From Eubacterium sp. (GTDB lineage: Bacteria; Bacillota; Clostridia; Oscillospirales; Acutalibacteraceae), in the NCBI GenBank assembly GCA_017446095.1, contig JAFSRN010000013.1:1-64000 (forward strand): a DNA stretch of 64,000 nt, in the 5' to 3' direction. Positions within the stretch are counted from its first letter, which is position 1, and each line of letters starts with the position of its first letter. Below the pieces are notes generated by a model. It made no database searches, was not told where the DNA came from, and was given only the letters and a program-made list of their open reading frames with translations. Shown here one piece after another: positions 1-7,126 of this stretch. The translations under genes were made by a program, and so were the position numbers.

Positions 1-252
1 AAAATATGCGTCGCGTTTTTCGTCTTTATTAACGCCTTTTTCTTCATAATGCTGCGAGCCGTCAAGTTCAACAATTATTTTTGCCGATGCGCAATAGAAA
101 TCTGCAATGTAGCTTCCGATTACCTTCTGACGGTTGAATGTTACAGGTAAGCCTTTAAGAAAGTCGTACCACAAATGGCGTTCTTCCTTCGTCATTTCTT
201 TGCGTAGTTTCTGCGCGTAAGGCTTTAGTTTGGGGTTATTTGTTTTGTTCAT
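1..252 (-). CDS. DUF559 endonuclease-like protein, 3' end outside window
   Basis: The visible 84 residues begin MNKTNNPKLKPYAQKLRKEM and continue with TKEERHLWYDFL, VTFNRQKVIGSYIADFYC and IIVELDGSQHYE. This is the typical pattern of the DUF559 family, small proteins with a restriction-endonuclease-like (Vsr-related) fold. The D in ADFYC and the ELDGSQH segment fit the family's putative metal-binding core. The gene runs off the left edge, so its C-terminus is unknown. The start is ATG at 250-252. Its apparent ribosome binding site (GAGGTGG on the minus strand, about 257-263) lies inside an intergenic repeat. Function in the cell is not established for this family. Confidence 0.85.
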   Translation of the reverse strand, partial: MNKTNNPKLKPYAQKLRKEMTKEERHLWYDFLKGLPVTFNRQKVIGSYIADFYCASAKIIVELDGSQHYEEKGVNKDEKRDAYF

Positions 253-256
253 TATT

Positions 257-310
257 CCACCTCATCCGTCACTCACTACGTTCGTGCCACCTTCCCCTCA
301 AGGGGAAGGC
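257..310. repeat. Intergenic repeat, CACCTCATCCG...CCCCTCAAGGGGAAGG type
   Basis: The sequence contains CCACCTCATCCG, a variable inner palindrome (CACTACGTTCGTG) and the palindromic end CCTTCCCCTCAAGGGGAAGG. Related copies occur at about 13577-13632 and as an inverted pair at 16732-16860. The outer blocks are constant while the inner palindrome differs in each copy. On the minus strand the outer block reads GAGGTGG and probably serves as the ribosome binding site of the DUF559 gene. Confidence 0.75.
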
Positions 311-315
311 TTGTT

Positions 316-891
316 TTAAACAATCATTCCCTGCTCGATCCAGAGCATTACGGACGGGTATTCCTCTTTGTAGGCGTCGAGGCGCTCGGTGTTGGAGTCC
401 ACAAATGCTTCAAACTCGTCCGTGTCCTCAAATGCGAAGGTGAAGTCCTGCTCAAAGTCGTATGTCGCGCAGAAGAAGTAGTCAAACAAATCGTCTGCGG
501 AAAACAGCTCAAGCATCTTGTCCGCCACGATTTCCGTGGTGTAGTCAAGGGCGTTTTTGATTGTGATGTCGTCGTCCTCGTCGTCGGTATCAATCTCCGG
601 ATTTTCGTAGCAGTAGTCGATGATTTTGTCCTCGCCAATGCCGAGGTTCTGCAGGTGCTCGCGCACGTCCTCAAAATCCGTTTCGTTAACCTCGTCGTAA
701 AGGCGGTAGATGAACTCGCCGATGAGGTTCTGGATTGCCATCGCCTTAAAAATGCAGTCCACCTCGTGGTCGGGCTCGTCGGTAATCACAAAGCCGTCCT
801 CGTCAAAGTTGTCCCAAATCAGGTTGTACAGCGGGGCAAATTTTTCCTTTTCCTCAAAAATCGCTTCCTCTATATAATTTTTCAAATCCAT
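316..891 (-). CDS. Hypothetical acidic protein
   Basis: The product is 191 residues with no recognised domain. It is strikingly acidic, with clusters such as DTDDEDDD, FEQDF and FEDTDEFEAF, and has no signal peptide or membrane segment, so it is probably cytoplasmic. The start is well supported: GGAGG lies eight bases before the ATG at 889-891, and a promoter-like pair is found at 920-948. It is transcribed alone, between two repeat elements. I do not recognise a family and propose no function. Confidence 0.75.
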   Translation of the reverse strand: MDLKNYIEEAIFEEKEKFAPLYNLIWDNFDEDGFVITDEPDHEVDCIFKAMAIQNLIGEFIYRLYDEVNETDFEDVREHLQNLGIGEDKIIDYCYENPEIDTDDEDDDITIKNALDYTTEIVADKMLELFSADDLFDYFFCATYDFEQDFTFAFEDTDEFEAFVDSNTERLDAYKEEYPSVMLWIEQGMIV

Positions 892-919
892 AGCAGTTCC
901 TCCGTAAAATGCTACTACT

Positions 920-948
920 ATTGTATACCATATTTCCTGTTATTTCAA
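920..948 (-). promoter_or_regulatory. Promoter of the acidic hypothetical gene
   Basis: On the minus strand TTGAAA and TACAAT are separated by 17 bases, about 28 bases upstream of the start codon. They fit the vegetative sigma-A type consensus. Confidence 0.55.
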
Positions 949-990
949 TCTTGCAATACAAATTGTTTTGAAGTATAATTAAATTTAGCA

Positions 991-1164
991 TTGAGTTTTG
1001 AGTTTTAAGTTTTAAGCTTGAGGTTACTCGCTGCGCTCGGACAATAATGTGGAGCGTCCGGGTGGCCGCTCCCTACGATTGTAGGGAATGGCGACCTCGA
1101 CATTCCATAATACAATGGGTGAGGGCGGAGCCCTCCCGAAATTCATAATTCATAATTCATAATT
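991..1164. repeat. Mosaic intergenic element: tandem words plus palindromic modules
   Basis: From left to right: tandem words of the GAGTTTTGAGTTTTAAG type (991-1023); CTCGCTGCGCTCGG; a palindromic module GGAGCGTCC...GGCCGCTCC ending in CTAC (1051-1076); GATT; the opposed module GTAGGGAATGG...CATTCC (1081-1106); a short hairpin GAGGGCGGAGCCCTC; and the tandem word ATTCATA repeated up to 1164. The same organisation, with different cores, recurs at 5049-5320, 3424-3603, 25211-25268 and 32626-32722. I see no coding function. Apart from the promoter at 920-948, it accounts for most of the 290-base gap before the epimerase gene. Confidence 0.8.
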
Positions 1165-1181
1165 AAAACAAGGTGATTACC

Positions 1182-2057
1182 ATGCAATTTGAGATAAAAA
1201 GTCGCAGTGCAAGCGCGGTTTTGGGGCTTGACGGCGCGATGCTGAATTCGCTTAAAAAGGACGGCACGGAGTATCTGTGGCAGGGCGACGCCGCGTACTG
1301 GGGCAATCAGGCGCCCGTATGCTTCCCGATAGTCGGCGTGCTGCCGAATAACGAGGGCACAGCCTTTGGCAAAAAGTGCGTGATGAAGCGCCACGGCATA
1401 GCGCGAATTTCGCCGTTTGAGGTGCTGGAGAGGCACGCAAACTCGATTACCTTTGTGCAGCGCAGCAGCGGGGAAACTAAAAAGGCGTATCCCTTTGACT
1501 ACGAGCTGCGTATTAAGTACACAATCGTGGGTGACACGGTGACGAATGAGTACATCATCACCAACACAGGAGATGAAAAAATGCCGTTTGTAATCGGCGG
1601 TCATCCTGCGTTTAACTGTCCGCTTTGCGAGGGTGAGGCGTTTGAGGACTACAGGGTTGTGTTTGACAGGGCGATGACTCACCGTCCGCTGCGCCCCGAC
1701 CACGAAACGGGGCTTGTTGACGTGTCCGTGCGCTACGATATGCTTGATAACAGCGACACAATCCCGATGCGCCACGAGCTTTTTGAAGAGCTTGACTCGA
1801 TGATTTTTGACAGTATTGAGGCGAAGTGCGCCACGCTTATCGGCAAGTGCGGCAAGGGCGTAAGGCTTGAGTATCAGGATATGGCGAACCTCCTTATCTG
1901 GTCTGCAGTCGGCAAGCCGGACTTCGTTGCGCTTGAGCCGTGGACAGGAATTTCCAACTGCTCTGATGAGAGCGACGTTATTGAAAACAAGCGCGGCATG
2001 ACTGTGCTTGAGCCGGACGAAACGGCGTCCTTCAAATTTAAAATAACATTAATTTAG
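1182..2057 (+). CDS. Aldose 1-epimerase family protein (LacX-like)
   Basis: The 291-residue protein belongs to the galactose mutarotase-like superfamily, subgroup LacX. These enzymes have a beta-sandwich and are expected to interconvert alpha and beta anomers of sugars or sugar phosphates; the substrate here is unknown. The N-terminus carries LGLDGAMLNSLKKDGTEYLW. Later come PVCFPIVGVLPNN and KRHGIAR, the central VIGGHPAFNCPL segment with a conserved His, and a C-terminal FVALEPWTGISN block with the expected Glu. The ATG at 1182 was preferred over an in-frame GTG at 1173, because AAGGTG at 1170-1175 is correctly spaced for 1182 and would overlap the GTG. It is a single gene following a repeat mosaic. 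A second, epimerase-independent role cannot be excluded. Confidence 0.88.
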   Translation: MQFEIKSRSASAVLGLDGAMLNSLKKDGTEYLWQGDAAYWGNQAPVCFPIVGVLPNNEGTAFGKKCVMKRHGIARISPFEVLERHANSITFVQRSSGETKKAYPFDYELRIKYTIVGDTVTNEYIITNTGDEKMPFVIGGHPAFNCPLCEGEAFEDYRVVFDRAMTHRPLRPDHETGLVDVSVRYDMLDNSDTIPMRHELFEELDSMIFDSIEAKCATLIGKCGKGVRLEYQDMANLLIWSAVGKPDFVALEPWTGISNCSDESDVIENKRGMTVLEPDETASFKFKITLI

Positions 2058-2122
2058 ATTTCACTTTGTATTAACAAAATTGAGTTATACTGAATACAAA
2101 TAAACGATACAGAGGTAGTCAG

Positions 2123-3190
2123 ATGAAGAAATATAAAAGCATTACAGCCGTTCTTGCAGCCGTTTTGCTGCTTTGCTCGCTGATTGCGTGCAAGCAGGCG
2201 CCCAAGACGGAAAGCGTGACTCAGGCTGTTACAAACGAAAACGGTGAGGTTGTCACCAACGAGGGCGGCGAGGTAGTTACTGAGGAAATTGAGGCGGTGG
2301 TTGTTACGGACGCGAACGGTCAGCCTGTTACGGAAATTGTTACCGGCACCGACGGCAAAGCCGTTACAAAGGTGCAAGACGGCGAGTACGTTAACGTTAC
2401 GCAAAATGTTACAGAGCGCGTTAATGTGAACTCGGGCGGCGACAGCAACAACGCAAACGCAGGCAACAATAAAAAGTCAAACGGCGCAAAGAATAACAAA
2501 ACAACCGCAAAAGCCACAACCACCAAGAAGGGTGAAACCACCAAGAAGGGCGAAACCACTACAAAGGGCAAGGCTACCACAACCAAAAAGCCCACGGTTA
2601 AGCCTGCCGTGCCGAGCACGCCCACGGGCTTTAAGGCGAGCAAGGTTACAAAGGATTCGCTTCTGCTCTCGTGGAAGGGCGTTAAGTGCGACGGCTACGA
2701 GGTTCGCTACAGCGACAACGGCGAAACATTTGTAGAGCTTACAAAGAAAACGACTGCGACTCAGCTGCAGGTTGACGGACTTAAATCGTACACCAAGTAC
2801 ACCTTCAAGATAAGGGCGGTTAACGAGAAGAAGGGATACAAAAGTGTGTCGAAGTGGGCTATGACCACCGCGACCACGGAGGCTGAAAACAAGAACCAGA
2901 AGATTACCTTCAAAATCGTGCTGCCGATGAAGGGCAACGCCGAGGACACGCTGATTCTTTACGTCAGGGAAGAGGGCGATAAGGATTGGGATACCTACAC
3001 AAAGAAGGTTAACCTCGACGGCTCGACTGTTACAATCACCACGGACGAAAAGTACAAGGGTGTGTACGAGTTCAAGGCAAAGCTGAAAACAGCCGGCTCG
3101 GTTTACAGCGGCAAGTCGGATAAGGCAAAACCGCCTGCATTTTCAATGCCCGGCAACGAAATTGAAATAATGGAAGGCGAAGATGATTAA
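2123..3190 (+). CDS. Fibronectin type III lipoprotein with Thr/Lys-rich linker
   Basis: A 355-residue secreted lipoprotein. The N-terminus is a lipoprotein signal ending in LIAC, so Cys23 should be lipidated and the protein anchored on the outer face of the membrane. Residues about 35-100 are Val/Glu/Asn-rich with repeated NEGGEVVT-like phrases. Residues about 110-160 form a Thr/Lys-rich linker containing a repeated KKGETT unit, probably extended through the cell wall. Residues about 163-250 form one Fn3 domain (TPTGFKASKV, LLLSWKGV, GYEVRYS, YTFKIRAVN), followed by a second beta-rich domain that I do not recognise. No enzymatic motif is visible; binding or adhesion is an inference. An inverted-repeat element begins immediately after its TAA stop. 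Confidence 0.8.
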   Translation: MKKYKSITAVLAAVLLLCSLIACKQAPKTESVTQAVTNENGEVVTNEGGEVVTEEIEAVVVTDANGQPVTEIVTGTDGKAVTKVQDGEYVNVTQNVTERVNVNSGGDSNNANAGNNKKSNGAKNNKTTAKATTTKKGETTKKGETTTKGKATTTKKPTVKPAVPSTPTGFKASKVTKDSLLLSWKGVKCDGYEVRYSDNGETFVELTKKTTATQLQVDGLKSYTKYTFKIRAVNEKKGYKSVSKWAMTTATTEAENKNQKITFKIVLPMKGNAEDTLILYVREEGDKDWDTYTKKVNLDGSTVTITTDEKYKGVYEFKAKLKTAGSVYSGKSDKAKPPAFSMPGNEIEIMEGEDD

Positions 3191-3407
3191 GGGCGCCCTG
3201 CTTAAATAGTGTCAGCCCAAAAATGGCATCTTTTCCGCTATAACTGCATTAAAAATCACCGCAAGGCGACAGCCTTACGGTGATTTTGTGCTTTGTTCTA
3301 ACAAAAAATATGCTCATTTTTGGGTGCAAAGCAGTTTTGGCAAAGTGATTTTAGGAAAAAAGGACAAAGCCAAAACCAAAACCTAACACTATTTAAGCAG
3401 GGTGCCC
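3191..3407. mobile_element. 217-bp element with 22-bp terminal inverted repeats (MITE-like or structured RNA)
   Basis: Positions 3191-3212 and 3386-3407 are inverted repeats of 22 bases with one mismatch, which would be a G-T wobble in RNA. The element is bordered by TAA on both sides (3188-3190 and 3408-3410), as expected for a 3-bp target duplication. The left TAA is the stop codon of the lipoprotein gene. Inside are three further pairings: 3214-3228 with about 3311-3327, a hairpin at 3252-3287, and 3334-3341 with 3369-3376. No transposase is encoded. It could be a miniature transposable element or a folded transcript; the two are not exclusive. Confidence 0.6.
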
Positions 3408-3422
3408 TAAGGCACCCTTTTT
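3399..3422 (+). terminator. Rho-independent terminator after the Fn3 lipoprotein gene
   Basis: The stem is AGGGTGCC / GGCACCCT with loop CTAA and a run of T at 3418-3422. The left arm is shared with the right terminal repeat of the 217-bp element, so this hairpin and the long-range 22-bp pairing cannot form at the same time. Confidence 0.8.
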
Positions 3423-3423
3423 A

Positions 3424-3603
3424 GTTTGCGGTGTGCAGTGTGCAGTTTGTGGGTGGACTTCGTCCACACCTGTTTTATTGCGGGCTGTCGGGGACGCCAG
3501 CCCCTACGATTTGCGGGCTGTCGGGGACGCCAGCCCCTACGATTTGCGGGCTGTCGGGGACGCCAGCCCCTACGATTGTTCAATTGGGGACGCCAGCCCC
3601 TAC
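3424..3603. repeat. Mosaic element with three and a half tandem 33-bp units
   Basis: A tandem word (GTGTGCAGTGTGCAG) is followed by the hairpin GTGGACTTCGTCCAC and then by 33-bp units at 3480-3512, 3513-3545 and 3546-3578. A partial fourth unit keeps GGGGACGCCAGCCCCTAC (to 3603). Each unit is a palindromic module GGGCTGTCGGGGACGCCAGCCC plus CTACGATTTG. Open reading frames across it merely translate the repeat. With the 217-bp element and the promoter at 3642-3670, this fills the 511-base gene-free stretch before the methyltransferase gene. Confidence 0.85.
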
Positions 3604-3641
3604 ATAATTATAATTTATATATTAAAAATTATTACAATCGC

Positions 3642-3670
3642 TTGTCCTTTGACTTAATATATGGTATTAT
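3642..3670 (+). promoter_or_regulatory. Promoter of the rRNA methyltransferase gene
   Basis: TTGTCC and TATTAT are separated by 17 bases, ending about 31 bases before the start codon. Confidence 0.5.
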
Positions 3671-3701
3671 GTAATTTGGTTAATTCTGTGGCGGTAGTAA
3701 T

Positions 3702-5069
3702 ATGGATATCAAAAAGAACGACGATATACAACTGCATATTGACAATATGACGAGCGAGGGCTCGGCTGTCGGCCACTACGGCGGCATTGCCGTTTTTGTG
3801 CGCGGCGCTGTTACGGGCGACGATATTATTGCCCACATCATCAAAACCTCAAAGCGCTACGCAATCGGCATTGTTAAGGACATCATCACAAAGTCGCCCT
3901 GCAGGATAAAAAGCGACTGCGCGGTTTCTGCAAAGTGCGGCGGTTGCTCGTTCAGGAATATGACTTACGCCGAAGAACTGCGGTTTAAAAAGAGCAGAGT
4001 GGAGGACGCTGTAAAACGCATAGGGCATCTTGACACACCCGTGCGCGAGGTTATCGGCGCGGACAAAACAGACGGCTACCGCAACAAGGCGCAGTACCCC
4101 GTTGCAATCTGCGACGGCGAACTGATTGCAGGCTTTTACGCCTACAAGAGCCACCGCATTATCCCGTGCGACAACTGCAAACTGCAGCCGCCCGAATTTG
4201 CAGACTGCCTTGAAGCATTTGCAAAATGGGTTGAGGCGGCGGACGTGACGTCTTATGACGAAAAAAGCGGCAGGGGACTGCTGCGGCACATATATCTGCG
4301 CAAGACCTCGACGGGCGAGATTATGGCGTGCGCTGTTACAAACGGCAGCGACCTGCCGATGAGCGAGGTGCTGATTGATAACCTGAAACGCATCAGCGGC
4401 GTTAAGAGTATCTGCCAAAACGTCAACACCGCAAACAGCAACGTTATTCTCGGTGACGAAACCGCGGTGTTGTGGGGCAGCAAAACTGTTACGGACGTGC
4501 TTTGCGGCAAGAAGTTTGAGATTTCGCCTAACTCGTTTTACCAGGTTAACCACGACCAGTGCGAAAAGCTGTACGCCAAAGCCGCCGAGTGCGCAGGTTT
4601 AACGGGCAGCGAAACGCTTGTTGATATTTACTGCGGCGCGGGTACAATAGGGCTGACGATGGCGGACAGCGCAAAGCAGATTTTCGGCATAGAGATTGTG
4701 CCGCAGGCGGTTGAAAACGCACGGCGCAACGCAGAGATTAACGGCATCACGAACGCGGAGTATATCTGCGGCGACGCGCAGCACGGCGCGCTTGAGCTTG
4801 AAAAACGCGGCATTAAGGCGGATGTGGTTGTGCTTGACCCGCCGCGAAAGGGCTGCTCGCCCGACCTGCTCGATACGGTGTGCCGTATGCAGCCAAGGCG
4901 GATAGTCTACGTTTCCTGCGACACGGCAACGCTCGCGCGCGATTTGGAAATACTGGATGGAAAAGGGTACATCGCACAGGAAGTTACGCCGGTGGATATG
5001 TTTCCGAGAACGCCGCATGTGGAATCGGTTGCGTTGCTGCTTAATAAAGTTTTGAGTTTTGAGTGTTAA
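3702..5069 (+). CDS. rlmCD: 23S rRNA (uracil-5-)-methyltransferase, RumA/RlmCD family
   Basis: The 455-residue enzyme should methylate C5 of uridines in 23S rRNA using S-adenosylmethionine. Residues 1-60 form a TRAM RNA-binding domain. Cysteines in SDCAVSAKCGGCSF plus an upstream Cys (SPCRIKS) match the iron-sulfur cluster of this family. The Rossmann methyltransferase domain has DIYCGAGTIGL for cofactor binding, VLDPPRKGC, the catalytic YVSCDTATLARDL and a terminal VESVALL. The related TrmFO/TrmA activities are unlikely given the cluster. The last residues (LSFEC) are encoded inside the tandem-word edge of a mosaic repeat that starts at 5049, so the natural C-terminus may have been altered by insertion. 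The exact target base (U747, U1939 or both) cannot be told from sequence. Confidence 0.92.
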   Translation: MDIKKNDDIQLHIDNMTSEGSAVGHYGGIAVFVRGAVTGDDIIAHIIKTSKRYAIGIVKDIITKSPCRIKSDCAVSAKCGGCSFRNMTYAEELRFKKSRVEDAVKRIGHLDTPVREVIGADKTDGYRNKAQYPVAICDGELIAGFYAYKSHRIIPCDNCKLQPPEFADCLEAFAKWVEAADVTSYDEKSGRGLLRHIYLRKTSTGEIMACAVTNGSDLPMSEVLIDNLKRISGVKSICQNVNTANSNVILGDETAVLWGSKTVTDVLCGKKFEISPNSFYQVNHDQCEKLYAKAAECAGLTGSETLVDIYCGAGTIGLTMADSAKQIFGIEIVPQAVENARRNAEINGITNAEYICGDAQHGALELEKRGIKADVVVLDPPRKGCSPDLLDTVCRMQPRRIVYVSCDTATLARDLEILDGKGYIAQEVTPVDMFPRTPHVESVALLLNKVLSFEC

Positions 5070-5320
5070 GTGTTGAGCTTATGGTTACTCGCTACGCTCG
5101 GACAATAATGCGGAGCGTCCGGGTGGCCGCTCCCTACGATAAATGCACGACTTGTAGGGAATGGCTTGCTAGCGCAGACGCTCCCCTCTGTCACTTCGTG
5201 ACATCTCCCCGTTAATCGGGGAGTACCTCGACATTCCATAAAAAAAACAGGTGTGGACGGAGTCCACCCGAAAGCTTAAAACTTAAAACCTAAAACCTAA
5301 AGCTTAAAACCAATTACAAC
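5049..5320. repeat. Large mosaic element with nested insertion
   Basis: The left edge is the tandem word TTTTGAGTTTTGAGTGTTAAG and the right edge is its approximate inverse (AAGCTTAAAACTTAAAACC, to about 5312), so the whole element is bounded by inverted tandem words. Inside are the module GGAGCGTCC...GGCCGCTCCCTAC (as at 1051) and the GTAGGGAATGG...ACCTCGACATTCC module (as at 1081). Here the second module is interrupted by about 60 bases (5165-5224) that contain GTCACTTCGTGAC and CTCCCCGTTAATCGGGGAG. The hairpin GTGGACGGAGTCCAC then follows. It covers the gap between the methyltransferase and the C69 peptidase genes. Confidence 0.8.
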
Positions 5321-5338
5321 AAACAAGGAGATACAGAT

Positions 5339-7087
5339 ATGAAAAGGGGATTAAAGTACATTATTACAGCGATACTGGTTATTGTGTTTTCAACCGTCGG
5401 GGCGGCGCAGGCGTTTGCCTGCACGGCTTACTATGTTGGCTCAAAGGCGAGTGCGGACGGCACGGTTATTCTTGCCAAGTCCAACGACTTCCAGCACGTC
5501 TGGGCTAACCATCTTGAGATTACCGAGCGCGTTGAGAATGAGGAGGGCAGGACTATGCCTGTTGACCTTAAGGGTGCGGTGCAGACGGAGATTCCTGCTA
5601 CGACCTACCGCTATACCTCCACGCCGATTGACGACAGCGTTAAGTCTGCTAACGACTACGACGGCAGGGACGCGGCTATCTGCGCAAACGAGTACGGCGT
5701 GGTGATGATTATGTCCATCACGGCATTTTCCAACCACGACGCGGTTACCGCCGACCCGCTTGCCAAAAAAGGTCTTTGCGAGTTCACGGCGGTTGACCTT
5801 GTAACCTGCCAGAGCAAGACGGCAAAAGAGGGTGTTAAGAACCTTTTCAAACTCATAGATAAATACGGCTCGAGCGAGATTAACATCGCCTTTATCGCAG
5901 ACCAAAAGGAAGTATGGTACGTTGAGATGTACACAGGTCATCAGTACGCGGCGGTTAAGCTGCCGGACGACAAGGTGTGCGCTTTCGGCAACGAATTTCT
6001 GCTCGAATACCTGTCCGATTATGAGGACAGCATTACTTCCCCCGAGCTTGAGAGCCTTGCAAAGGAAAACGAGTTTGCGGTTTACGGCGACAACAACGAG
6101 CTGAACCTCGTTAAAACTTACTCGGGCGATTCGACCTTGACCGACTATTCGCACAGAAGAACGTGGATGGGTCACAAGCTGCTTGCGCCCGAGGATTACA
6201 AGGAGTACAACAAAGAGGACACTTATCCGCTTTGCTTTGAGGCGGAGGATAAGGTGTCGCTTCAGGACGTGATGGGCTTTATGCGCAACCGCTTTGAGGG
6301 CACGGAGTTCAACCCCGACAAAACGGGCAGAACGGACATCCGCGTAATCGGCACGGAGATTGCGATTAACGCCCACATCGCCCAGATTTACCCGAACTAC
6401 GAGGCGGATATGTCCTGCGTAACGTGGGCGAGCACGGGCCCTGCAATTTACGGCACGTTTGTTCCGTTTTCCAACGCGGCTACGAGCGTGAGCGAATCGT
6501 ACGGCAAAAATCAGGACGCAAAGGAATACGGCAAGTTTGACGTTGACTACCCGTACTACCGCTTTAAGGCGCTCACCACGCTGTGCTACGAGCAAAATAA
6601 CATCAAGACCTACGGCAAGCCCGTAAGGAATTACTGGAAGCAGGCGGAAGCAGGTATGACAAAGTGTATGCCTGCAGTGCTTGAAACCGCCGACGGACTC
6701 GGCGACAGCGAGGCGGCGCATCAGTACATAACTAACTACTGCAACGCAATGCAGGAACAGGCGTTTATTGACTCGGGCGTGCTGCTAAACGATGTTATGT
6801 GGTACATGAGCGAAAACAGCAACAGTATGAAAAACGGCAAGAACCCCGAAACTCACGAGGTGCTTGACGAGCTTAAAAAGGTTAAGCCGATGAAGGTTAA
6901 CCTTGACGCGGAAAATTACAGCAAGGTTCCCGAAATCAGCGAGGAAGAGGAAGAGCAGAGCAAATCAGGTATTGAGGCAAGGACGCTGCTTATCATAATC
7001 GCAGGCGTAATTGCAGGCCTGTCGCTGATTATAGCAATCATACTTATTGCGTATCTCAGGAAAACGAGGGCGCCCAAGCAGGATTAA
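5339..7087 (+). CDS. Membrane-anchored C69 family peptidase
   Basis: A 582-residue peptidase of family C69 (PepD-like dipeptidases, N-terminal nucleophile hydrolases). The signal sequence ends in AQAFA and is followed directly by Cys28 in CTAYYVG. Cleavage there would expose the Cys that serves as both nucleophile and N-terminus. Family segments include GTVILAKSND, NEYGVVMIMS, ITYG-like blocks, and RRTWMGHKLL. A single C-terminal membrane helix (about 551-574) is followed by a short basic tail, so the catalytic part faces outside. C69 enzymes are often cytoplasmic; the export signal plus anchor suggests breakdown of peptides at the cell surface. AAGGAG lies close upstream of the ATG. The substrate is unknown. 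Confidence 0.87.
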   Translation: MKRGLKYIITAILVIVFSTVGAAQAFACTAYYVGSKASADGTVILAKSNDFQHVWANHLEITERVENEEGRTMPVDLKGAVQTEIPATTYRYTSTPIDDSVKSANDYDGRDAAICANEYGVVMIMSITAFSNHDAVTADPLAKKGLCEFTAVDLVTCQSKTAKEGVKNLFKLIDKYGSSEINIAFIADQKEVWYVEMYTGHQYAAVKLPDDKVCAFGNEFLLEYLSDYEDSITSPELESLAKENEFAVYGDNNELNLVKTYSGDSTLTDYSHRRTWMGHKLLAPEDYKEYNKEDTYPLCFEAEDKVSLQDVMGFMRNRFEGTEFNPDKTGRTDIRVIGTEIAINAHIAQIYPNYEADMSCVTWASTGPAIYGTFVPFSNAATSVSESYGKNQDAKEYGKFDVDYPYYRFKALTTLCYEQNNIKTYGKPVRNYWKQAEAGMTKCMPAVLETADGLGDSEAAHQYITNYCNAMQEQAFIDSGVLLNDVMWYMSENSNSMKNGKNPETHEVLDELKKVKPMKVNLDAENYSKVPEISEEEEEQSKSGIEARTLLIIIAGVIAGLSLIIAIILIAYLRKTRAPKQD

Positions 7088-7126
7088 TTTTCTGCATACC
7101 AATTAGCAAAAAAGAGGAAAGTGTTT

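Noticed and set aside
3191-3407. Riboswitch controlling the methyltransferase gene
   Set aside because: It lies upstream of a strong terminator and about 300 bases from the next start, with another promoter between; a transposable-element or 3'-end structure fits better.
3480-3603. CRISPR array
   Set aside because: The units are directly adjacent with no spacers of unique sequence, and no cas genes are nearby.
3426-3674. Two overlapping plus-strand frames
   Set aside because: They translate the 33-bp tandem units and have no ribosome binding site; the repeat explains the apparent protein repeats.
3849-4553. Minus-strand open frame within the rRNA methyltransferase gene
   Set aside because: It has no recognisable domain, and the sense-strand protein carries all family motifs.
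5441-6721. Long minus-strand open frame opposite the C69 peptidase
   Set aside because: It has no family pattern and no ribosome binding site, and lies fully within a well-supported gene. It reflects codon bias on the other strand.
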